A stretch of DNA of 5,567 nucleotides from Bacillota bacterium (GTDB taxonomy: Bacteria; Bacillota; Clostridia; Saccharofermentanales; Fastidiosipilaceae). The notes below the pieces were generated by a model that was not told where the DNA came from, did not search any database, and worked only from the letters and a program-made list of their open reading frames with translations. The stretch spans positions 1 to 5,567 of the forward strand of contig JAEWGS010000020.1 of NCBI GenBank assembly GCA_023388205.1, given 5' to 3'. Made by a program: the position numbers and the translations under genes. Numbering within the stretch: the stretch's first letter is position 1; the number at the start of each line of letters is the position of its first letter. This document shows, piece after piece, positions 1 to 4,532 of this stretch.

Positions 1-1217
1 GCAGCCTGTCCAGGCGTGATCGCACGCTGCGCTTCTTCAAAATGCACTTGATAGATTTTAGTGCTTCCAGCGGTATAAGGACTCTCGAGCAAGGTTGCCG
101 CAGATTTTTGAGCCTGATAGCGGACGCGAGTCAAAAGCGCAGCTGGCATTTGAGGAAGTTGATCCGATAAGAAATTAAGGTCTTTGATGTAAAAGTCATG
201 GGTCCAAAGCGCCTCATCCCCAGCCAAAATCAAAGCGTTCTTTTCAAGATCTAAGCGCTTGACGAATAAGGGCTTATGATAAGAAAAACCGAGGCCTTTT
301 CGTTGGCCAACAGTGTAGTGCTCGAGCCCTTTGTGCTGCCCGAGATAGACTTCTTGACCACCTACAAGGACGTAGGCCGGGCCTTCTTGCTTAGATTCCC
401 GAGCGTACTTAGCGATAAAATCCGAATGACGCTTTTGTGGAATAAAACAAATATCTTGGCTGTCGTGTTTCTTTCCGATGTAGTCTAAACCGCAGTTGAG
501 CAGCATTTCACGCAAATGAGATTTTTCCTGATTCCAAAGGGGCAAAAGCAGGTGCGATAAAACATCCTGATTCAGCTGATAAAGCATGTAACTTTGGTCT
601 TTTTTTAGTTCTTTGGGGCAAAAAAGATGGTAGCGACCGTCTTCCCCAACACGCACATTTGCATAATGTCCACTGGCGATAAAATCGAAGTCCAATTGAC
701 GCGCGAGATAAAAAAAGAGGCCGTACTTGATCCACTTGTTACAAAGGACACAGGGATTGGGGGTCTTCGCCTGCAAATAAAGGCGAACAAAAGGTCTGAC
801 AACGTGACGATAAAAATCTGCCCGAAAATCAAAGACGATATGTTGCAAGCCGAGATCTCGACAAACTCTGGCGGCATCTTGCACCGCAGGATCATTCGGG
901 AAATCCGCTGCACTACAAATGTAGGCATTGGGATCGCTATGAAGTGTCGCGCTTCCCTCCTGTTTCAAATGATGGGCATCCATCAGCTCAAGACTTTCGG
1001 CTTGCTTAACGAGTCCAGCTTGCCTTAAAACACTCGCTTCATCGGCATCGTCATGGGCTTCTGCATAAGCCATATAAGGGGCTAAGCTTTCTTCATCGTA
1101 AAGATGAAAAGTTGCACCCGTTACAAGGTAACCCTCATCTTTAAGCATCTTAGCTACGGCGGTTGAATCGACGCCGCCACTCATGGCGACGAGTACGGTC
1201 TTTTTCTCTTTTGTCAC
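1..1217 (-). CDS. mnmA: tRNA-specific 2-thiouridylase MnmA, 3' end cut by the window
   Basis: MnmA is the cytoplasmic enzyme that thiolates U34 of Lys, Glu and Gln tRNAs: it adenylates C2 and delivers sulfur from a persulfide relay. About 405 residues are visible. The PP-loop SGGVDS is at 13-18, the first active-site motif NPCVLCN at 154-160 (Cys159 matches E. coli Cys102), ASGHYA at 181-186, DQSYMLYQL at 207-215, and the second catalytic cysteine in DICFIP (Cys257, matching E. coli Cys199). VGQRKGLG is near 303-310. The last visible residues, ITPGQAA, correspond to the ITPGQxAV stretch just before the family's C-terminus, so probably about 20 residues are missing. The GTG at 1217 is chosen because AAAGGA lies 7 bases upstream and it places the PP-loop at residue 13, as in E. 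coli. Oddity: about 57 residues more than E. coli MnmA between the PP-loop and Cys159, mostly at residues 42-100. CxxC replaces the E. coli DxxC, a known variant. Confidence 0.96.
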   Translation of the reverse strand, partial: MTKEKKTVLVAMSGGVDSTAVAKMLKDEGYLVTGATFHLYDEESLAPYMAYAEAHDDADEASVLRQAGLVKQAESLELMDAHHLKQEGSATLHSDPNAYICSAADFPNDPAVQDAARVCRDLGLQHIVFDFRADFYRHVVRPFVRLYLQAKTPNPCVLCNKWIKYGLFFYLARQLDFDFIASGHYANVRVGEDGRYHLFCPKELKKDQSYMLYQLNQDVLSHLLLPLWNQEKSHLREMLLNCGLDYIGKKHDSQDICFIPQKRHSDFIAKYARESKQEGPAYVLVGGQEVYLGQHKGLEHYTVGQRKGLGFSYHKPLFVKRLDLEKNALILAGDEALWTHDFYIKDLNFLSDQLPQMPAALLTRVRYQAQKSAATLLESPYTAGSTKIYQVHFEEAQRAITPGQA

Positions 1218-1224
1218 AGTTTTA

Positions 1225-1230
1225 TCCTTT
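1225..1230 (-). promoter_or_regulatory. Ribosome binding site of mnmA, supports the GTG start
   Basis: On the minus strand AAAGGA lies 7 bases before the GTG at 1217. There is no ATG before the PP-loop except Met12, which directly precedes SGGVDS and would remove the first beta strand, so this site decides the start. Confidence 0.75.
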
Positions 1231-1263
1231 GTATTCTGATCGTCTAATTTGTTTTTGAATGAA

Positions 1264-1321
1264 CCCGTTATGTTCACTTGAGCATAGATGGTTAACAAGA
1301 ACTAGATTAATAGCATAACGG
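1264..1321 (-). other. Possible structured leader upstream of mnmA
   Basis: CCGTTATG (minus strand, 1321-1314) is exactly complementary to CATAACGG (1272-1265). Between them, TTCTTG can pair with CAA-GT-GAA next to the second arm, with a two-base bulge. The result would be a bulged hairpin of 8 plus 6 pairs with an apical loop of about 15 bases, ending about 47 bases before the mnmA start. It has no U tract, so it is not an obvious intrinsic terminator. It could be an RNA leader element, an operator, or chance in AT-rich DNA. No good sigma-70 promoter was seen in the 161-base gap between the SDR gene and mnmA. Confidence 0.3.
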
Positions 1322-1343
1322 CTCAATCAAAATTTGGCTGTCC

Positions 1344-1358
1344 ATTTTGCCGCAAAAT
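1344..1358. repeat. 15-bp near-perfect palindrome in the SDR-mnmA gap
   Basis: The plus strand reads ATTTTGCCGCAAAAT: arms of 7 bases around one central base. A third copy of the arm, CAAAAT at 1328-1333, could pair with the ATTTTG arm instead, so two mutually exclusive hairpins are possible on paper. The symmetry would also fit a dimeric DNA-binding protein. No U tract follows on either strand. Confidence 0.45.
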
Positions 1359-1380
1359 CGCAAGCTTCATCGCAAGCTTC
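1357..1380. repeat. Perfect 12-bp tandem duplication at the end of the SDR gene
   Basis: ATCGCAAGCTTC occurs twice head to tail on the plus strand (1357-1368 and 1369-1380). The second copy covers two of the three bases of the SDR gene's TGA stop (1381-1379). This looks like a recent slippage duplication just outside the coding region; the protein sequence is not changed by it. Confidence 0.85.
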
Positions 1381-2218
1381 AAAATCCACCGTCAACGCGA
1401 AGCACTTCGCCCGTAATATAAGAAGCCGATTCAGACATCAAAAACAGTGCGGCTTGACTCACTTCTTCGGCTTTCCCTATACGGAATAAAGCAAGTTCTT
1501 GCTCAAAAGCTTGGCGTTCTTCTTCTGAAAAACGAGCGTTCATTTGTCCTTCAATCCACCCAGGAGCAAGCGCATTGACCCGAATGCCAGATGGACCGAG
1601 CTCCTTAGCTAGGCTTTGAGTCAGAGCGATTTGCGCCGCTTTGCTCGCAGCATACATCGCTTCCATCGCAGCTGAATGCAGTCCCCAAATGGAAGCGTAA
1701 AACAAAATGTTTCCCCGCCCTTTTGCGAAAAAGTGAGGCAAGGTCTCCTTAATCAATTCAGCTGGCGTCAAGAGTGCGATTTTGAAAAGGTCAAGATCTT
1801 TTTGAGCTTCTGTATCTTGAAAGAGTGCATAGTGAGAAAGACCTGCGGCAAAGACGAGATGAGTCGGCGCACCGCACTCTGAAATCAGCTGACGGAGGAA
1901 CAGCCGCGCCTGTTCCGTATGCAGCAAATCGAGACTTTGATGCTTGAATTTCGGATGCTCACTGTAGGCCAAAAGACGCTCTGGATGCTGATTCGAAAAG
2001 GCGATCACCTCGACATTTTGGGCCAAAAGATGCGCTAAAAGATCAGAGCCCAGATCGCCACTCGCCCCAAAGAGATAAACGCGGCTTTCTGGGGGAAGCA
2101 AAGCGTCTTGCTTTTGGGGCTGCGCTAAGGTCGGCTCAAAAATAGATTGACGAAAAGTAGATTGATGATCGCTGCTGTCTGGGTGACTTAGCAATTCAGA
2201 TAATTTTGAATTTCCCAC
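1379..2218 (-). CDS. Short-chain dehydrogenase/reductase (SDR) family protein, FabG-like
   Basis: A 279-residue soluble protein with a Rossmann fold that would use NAD(P)H to oxidise or reduce an unknown carbonyl/alcohol substrate. Visible: nucleotide-binding GASGDLG at 51-57, LDLL near 96-99, AAG at 124-126 in place of the classical NAG, active-site Ser176, YAASK with Tyr189 and Lys193, then RVNALAPGWIEGQM at 213-226 and the typical end GEVLRVDGGF. The helix-4 asparagine of the N-S-Y-K tetrad appears to be Ala148 (KIALL). About 45 Ser/Gln-rich residues precede the fold, more than usual. The GTG at 2218 is chosen because AGAGGA lies 7 bases upstream. A later TTG at residue 40 has no ribosome binding site but would give a more standard N-terminus. 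The gene overlaps the end of glnA by 31 bases, which suggests translational coupling. The substrate cannot be told from sequence, so a FabG role in fatty acid synthesis is not claimed. Confidence 0.88.
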   Translation of the reverse strand: MGNSKLSELLSHPDSSDHQSTFRQSIFEPTLAQPQKQDALLPPESRVYLFGASGDLGSDLLAHLLAQNVEVIAFSNQHPERLLAYSEHPKFKHQSLDLLHTEQARLFLRQLISECGAPTHLVFAAGLSHYALFQDTEAQKDLDLFKIALLTPAELIKETLPHFFAKGRGNILFYASIWGLHSAAMEAMYAASKAAQIALTQSLAKELGPSGIRVNALAPGWIEGQMNARFSEEERQAFEQELALFRIGKAEEVSQAALFLMSESASYITGEVLRVDGGF

Positions 2219-3561
2219 TCGCTGATCCTCTGATTATATTCTTTCCACTCTAGGCGCTTAGCCCGAATGAATTGCGTCGCACAATGATTGTGGAGGGCAT
2301 CCATAATGACAGGATCTTGCTCTAGTTCAATCAGGGCTTCTTCAATTGTCGCAGGCAAGGCTTCAATGCCTAACATGCGCCGTTTAGCCTCTGGCATCGC
2401 AAAGATATTTTCGTTGACGGATGGTGGCGGTTGCAGTTCTCTGCGAATCCCGTCCAAGCCGGCAGCCAGCACCGCAGCAAAGGCCAAATAGGGATTGGCT
2501 GAAGAATCTGGTGAACGCAGTTCGACACGCGCGGAATTGCCGCGACCAGAAGGAATGCGGATCAGCGGAGAACGGTTTTTGGCCGACCAAGCAATATAGC
2601 AGGGCGCTTCAAAATCGGGAACGAGACGCTTGTAGGAGTTGACGGTCGGGTTGGTCAGTGCCGTGAGCGCTTTAGCGTGTTCCAATAATCCACCAATAAA
2701 ATAGTGGGCGCAGGGGCTGAGACCGAGTTCCCCTTTAGGATCGTTGAAGCAATTTTGCCCAGCCTGAGTCATCGAAAGATTAAAGTGCATACCGCTTCCC
2801 GCCTGTCCATAAAAGGGCTTGGGCATAAAGGAACTGTGCAGGCCAAATCGAGCGGCGACCCCTTTGACGACATCCTTGAAGGTCACGACCTGATCAGCGG
2901 CTGAAAGGGCATCTGTATAACGAAAATCAATTTCATGTTGCGCGTGGGCACACTCATGGTGGGCTGCTTCGACCTGAAAACCCATCTCGTCCAAAGCCAA
3001 AACCATTTGATGGCGTGTCAACTCCCCGCGGTCAGTCGGGGTTGAATCAAAATAACGACCGGGATCGTAACTCGATAAAGAAGGCAGCCCATGTTCGTCT
3101 AAAGCAAAGAGGAAAAACTCCATTTCTGGACCGATGTCACAATGGTATCCCATTTCTTTTGCGGCCTGAATTTGGCGCTTGAGAATATAGCGCGGATCGC
3201 CTTCAAAGGGCTCTTCTTCCGCAGTGTAAACATCGCAGAGCAAGCGCGCTGAACGCGGCGTCATCTCCATGGACTGATGCTTTTCATGCCTCAGTTCCAT
3301 AAGCTCGGGCAAAATCGCAAAAGTTGAAAGATCCGGTTTGAGATACATGTCGCTTTCTTCTAGACGGACGAAACCATCTATAGAAGAACCATCAAACATC
3401 ATGCCTTGCAATAAAATGCGCTCAGCTCTCGCCGCAGGAACATTGACCGTTTTGAGTTTGCCAAAAAGATCAGTAAATTGCAGACGCAAAAACTGAATGC
3501 GCTGCTCTTGAATTTGATTGACAATCGATTGAATGTGCTTTTTGATTACTTCGTTGCTCAT
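2188..3561 (-). CDS. glnA: Glutamine synthetase type I, GSI-alpha class
   Basis: Cytoplasmic enzyme, normally a dodecamer, that makes glutamine from glutamate, ammonia and ATP. The protein has 457 residues; B. subtilis GlnA has 444. The beta-grasp domain comes first, with FDGSSIDGFVRLEESDMY at 56-73; Arg66 matches B. subtilis Arg62, which is involved in glutamine feedback inhibition. The catalytic domain has GPEMEFFLF (144-152), HHECAHAQHEIDF (201-213), GSGMHFNLS (255-263), NPTVNSYKRLVP (304-315) with flap Glu318, NRSPLIRIP (329-337) and RVELRSPDSSANPYLA (345-360). The position of the E. coli adenylylation tyrosine is Phe387 in NENIFAMP, so GlnE-type control is excluded. About 11 extra residues lie near 86-103. 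Ala207 replaces the usually conserved Gly before Gln208 in the metal-site motif. It follows a small coiled-coil gene by 52 bases and overlaps the SDR gene by 31. The ATG at 3561 lacks a normally spaced Shine-Dalgarno site. Confidence 0.98.
   Translation of the reverse strand: MSNEVIKKHIQSIVNQIQEQRIQFLRLQFTDLFGKLKTVNVPAARAERILLQGMMFDGSSIDGFVRLEESDMYLKPDLSTFAILPELMELRHEKHQSMEMTPRSARLLCDVYTAEEEPFEGDPRYILKRQIQAAKEMGYHCDIGPEMEFFLFALDEHGLPSLSSYDPGRYFDSTPTDRGELTRHQMVLALDEMGFQVEAAHHECAHAQHEIDFRYTDALSAADQVVTFKDVVKGVAARFGLHSSFMPKPFYGQAGSGMHFNLSMTQAGQNCFNDPKGELGLSPCAHYFIGGLLEHAKALTALTNPTVNSYKRLVPDFEAPCYIAWSAKNRSPLIRIPSGRGNSARVELRSPDSSANPYLAFAAVLAAGLDGIRRELQPPPSVNENIFAMPEAKRRMLGIEALPATIEEALIELEQDPVIMDALHNHCATQFIRAKRLEWKEYNQRISEWEIQNYLNC
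2226..2231 (-). promoter_or_regulatory. Ribosome binding site of the SDR gene, inside glnA
   Basis: AGAGGA on the minus strand, 7 bases before the GTG at 2218 and within the last codons of glnA. It supports the overlapping start over the internal TTG. Confidence 0.5.
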
Positions 3562-3571
3562 TAAGCATTTT

Positions 3572-3592
3572 CCGCGTTGCGCGGCCTTCCTT
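3572..3592 (-). promoter_or_regulatory. Shine-Dalgarno-like site plus hairpin ahead of glnA
   Basis: On the minus strand AAGGAAGG (3592-3585) is followed at once by CCGCGCAACGCGG (3584-3572), a perfect 5-bp G/C hairpin with loop CAA. Ten bases then lead to the ATG at 3561. The linear distance from AAGGAAGG to ATG is 23 bases, too far for normal initiation. With the hairpin folded it becomes about 10. The only nearer purine-rich run is CGGAAAA, which is weak and partly inside the stem. Confidence 0.5.
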
Positions 3593-3596
3593 ACCG

Positions 3597-3608
3597 TTCT
3601 ATAAAAGT
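3597..3608 (-). promoter_or_regulatory. Recurrent AT-rich motif, copy upstream of glnA
   Basis: ACTTTTATAGAA on the minus strand, 35 bases before the glnA ATG. It is identical over 12 bases to the copy at 3878-3889 and, with the flanking CGGT, matches the copy at 4375-4388 at 13 of 14 positions. It contains TATAGA, which resembles a -10 box, but no convincing -35 lies 16-18 bases upstream. It may be a promoter element, a regulator site or a remnant of a duplicated leader. Confidence 0.4.
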
Positions 3609-3613
3609 GAATT

Positions 3614-3859
3614 TTATTCAGCTTCAGTAGATTTCGTTTGATTTGACATCAAATCCTTAAGCGTTTGCGCCAAATCATTGAGGGCATAGCTGAGTGCGTC
3701 CGCATCTTCTTTGATCAGCTTGACTTGATTTTGGATGTGTTTGAGATGCTGATTCCACTGTTTGCTTCCCGTTTCATAGTGCGCTTTTACACGCTCAAGT
3801 TCACCTTGGAGTTGAGCGAGTCCTGTTTGAAGATCGCTTGAACTCTTTTTTTGTCGCAT
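3614..3859 (-). CDS. Small predicted coiled-coil protein of unknown function
   Basis: An 81-residue hydrophilic protein that I do not recognise. Most of it should be alpha-helical: hydrophobic residues recur at 3-4 spacing (Leu10, Leu14, Leu17, Leu21, Val24, then Leu39, Ile42, Val46, Ile49, then Leu56, Leu60, Leu63, Leu67, Leu70), as in a coiled coil with a possible hinge near Gly31. It has no signal peptide, membrane segment or cysteine. The N-terminus is basic (MRQKK) and the C-terminus polar. The ATG at 3859 is preceded by an excellent AAAGGAGG 5 bases away; an upstream in-frame TTG at 3904 sits in the tRNA terminator and is rejected. It is the first gene after that terminator and lies 52 bases before glnA, so co-transcription with glnA is likely. 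A role linked to glutamine synthetase is only a guess from position. Confidence 0.8.
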   Translation of the reverse strand: MRQKKSSSDLQTGLAQLQGELERVKAHYETGSKQWNQHLKHIQNQVKLIKEDADALSYALNDLAQTLKDLMSNQTKSTEAE

Positions 3860-3864
3860 GAACG

Positions 3865-3872
3865 CCTCCTTT
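3865..3872 (-). promoter_or_regulatory. Strong ribosome binding site of the coiled-coil gene
   Basis: AAAGGAGG on the minus strand, 5 bases before the ATG at 3859. It is among the best Shine-Dalgarno matches in the window and fixes the start of the 81-residue protein. Confidence 0.85.
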
Positions 3873-3877
3873 GCTGT

Positions 3878-3889
3878 TTCTATAAAAGT
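3878..3889 (-). promoter_or_regulatory. Recurrent AT-rich motif, copy upstream of the coiled-coil gene
   Basis: ACTTTTATAGAA on the minus strand, 18 bases before the ATG at 3859 and just after the tRNA terminator. ATTC precedes it, as in the glnA copy, and AAGGAGGC follows where the glnA copy has AAGGAAGGC. A promoter is needed somewhere here unless transcription reads through the terminator, and TATAGA within this motif is the best -10 candidate. Confidence 0.4.
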
Positions 3890-3906
3890 TTGAATATTCC
3901 TCAAAT

Positions 3907-3931
3907 AAAAAAAGGGTTCTAAAAGAACCCT
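3907..3931 (-). terminator. Rho-independent terminator after tRNA-Thr
   Basis: On the minus strand AGGGTTCT pairs perfectly with AGAACCCT around a TTT loop, and a run of T follows. It begins 1 base after the tRNA discriminator. It ends the HU/tRNA transcript and separates it from the coiled-coil/glnA unit, whose first start codon lies 47 bases further on. There is no T run on the plus-strand side, so it acts in one direction. Confidence 0.93.
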
Positions 3932-3932
3932 G

Positions 3933-4005
<73 letters not shown>

Positions 4006-4009
4006 AATG

Positions 4010-4031
4010 AAGATCCGCAGCAGCGGATCTT
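4010..4031 (-). other. 9-bp hairpin between HU and tRNA-Thr
   Basis: On the minus strand AAGATCCGC pairs perfectly with GCGGATCTT around the loop TGCT. It ends 4 bases before the tRNA 5' end. No T run follows (CATTGCC), so full termination is unlikely. It may protect the 3' end of the HU mRNA, attenuate readthrough, or act as a processing signal that frees the tRNA from a joint transcript. Confidence 0.7.
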
Positions 4032-4039
4032 AAAGTTCA

Positions 4040-4312
4040 TTACTTGAAGCGCTTCTTGAACGCAGGATAAGCCTTGAACGCAGGGGACTTCGAAGCCGCA
4101 ATCTTAAGCTTCTCACCCGTTTGGGGGTTTCTGCCCTCACGCGCTTTGATCTCACGAAGCGAGAACGTTCCGAAGCCCGTCAATTGAACTTCTTCGCCAG
4201 CATCGAGGCTGGTCGCGATCTCTTCGACTAAGGCCTTGAGCACCTTATTCGCAACGACTTGCGTGCATTCCGCATTCTTAGCAACCGAATCCACTAATTC
4301 TTTGAAAGTCAT
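4040..4312 (-). CDS. hup: HU-family histone-like DNA-binding protein
   Basis: A 90-residue protein, exactly the usual HU length. HU forms dimers that bend and compact DNA in the nucleoid with little sequence preference. The N-terminal helical dimerisation part is residues 1-40. The family signature follows as GFGTFSLREIKAREGRNPQTGE at 46-67, with Pro63 as the DNA-intercalating proline at the tip of the arm. The end, AFKAYPAFKKRFK, is typical. The ATG at 4312 is preceded by GGAGG with 8 bases between. An ATG two codons earlier is too close to that site, and an in-frame extension up to 4519 adds non-family sequence. Cys16 is unusual but harmless-looking. The even length and GRNPQTG fit HU rather than IHF. 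It is likely transcribed together with the tRNA-Thr gene behind it. Confidence 0.96.
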   Translation of the reverse strand: MTFKELVDSVAKNAECTQVVANKVLKALVEEIATSLDAGEEVQLTGFGTFSLREIKAREGRNPQTGEKLKIAASKSPAFKAYPAFKKRFK

Positions 4313-4320
4313 GAACATTT

Positions 4321-4325
4321 CCTCC
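4321..4325 (-). promoter_or_regulatory. Ribosome binding site of the HU gene
   Basis: GGAGG on the minus strand, 8 bases before the ATG at 4312. It rules out the nearby ATG at 4318, which would leave only 2 bases of spacing. Confidence 0.85.
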
Positions 4326-4532
4326 GTAGTTGAGACATTGGCGTTTTGAGCTGATTGATCAACGCTCGTCAAACACCGTTCTACAAAAATCTTTCGTATT
4401 ATGGCTTTTTTTAGCGCATCCCGCAAGTGCTTACAGAACATTTGATGATTTTTTTTCTTTAATAGCAGCGATATAACGGGATTGAGGTGAAGTAAAGGCA
4501 TCCAAACGAGGCTTCTCAAGATGGCTTTTTAA
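4326..4532 (-). other. Non-coding leader between the DUF2207-like gene and HU
   Basis: About 207 bases that must hold the HU promoter unless HU is read from the upstream gene. On the minus strand it has an A-rich run near 4450-4465, a second A run near 4405-4412, TAATAC near 4395-4400 and the recurrent motif at 4375-4388. I see no intrinsic terminator for the upstream gene and no convincing consensus promoter. The frame stays open into HU but the translated sequence does not resemble any HU extension. Confidence 0.5.
4375..4388 (-). promoter_or_regulatory. Recurrent motif, copy upstream of the HU gene
   Basis: TTTTGTAGAACGGT on the minus strand, 62 bases before the HU start. It differs at one base from TTTTATAGAACGGT upstream of glnA (3593-3606). 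No clear sigma-70 promoter is otherwise visible in the HU leader; TAATAC a little upstream (about 4395-4400) is a possible -10 but has only a poorly spaced -35. Confidence 0.35.

Noticed and set aside
276..1028. Plus- and minus-strand open frames inside mnmA (for example 276-488, 627-1028, 605-928)
   Set aside because: They lie entirely over a well-supported mnmA reading frame with all family motifs, and their translations show no recognisable family.
1218..1378. Sigma-70 promoter for mnmA
   Set aside because: TTGATT and TTGTTA boxes occur, but no -10 with a good match lies 16-18 bases downstream of either.
2288..2904. Plus-strand open frames opposite glnA
   Set aside because: They are shadows of the long, highly conserved glnA frame; none has a ribosome binding site or recognisable product.
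3860..3904. Start of the coiled-coil protein at the TTG at 3904
   Set aside because: That codon sits next to the T run of the tRNA terminator and has no ribosome binding site, whereas the ATG at 3859 has an excellent one.
4313..4519. N-terminal extension of HU by 69 residues
   Set aside because: The strong GGAGG site fits the ATG at 4312, which gives the standard 90-residue HU; the extension has no family similarity.
4502..4532. Terminator-like T run on the plus strand after GGCTTCTCAAGATGGC
   Set aside because: The bases before the T run do not form a stable stem, and no plus-strand gene ends here.
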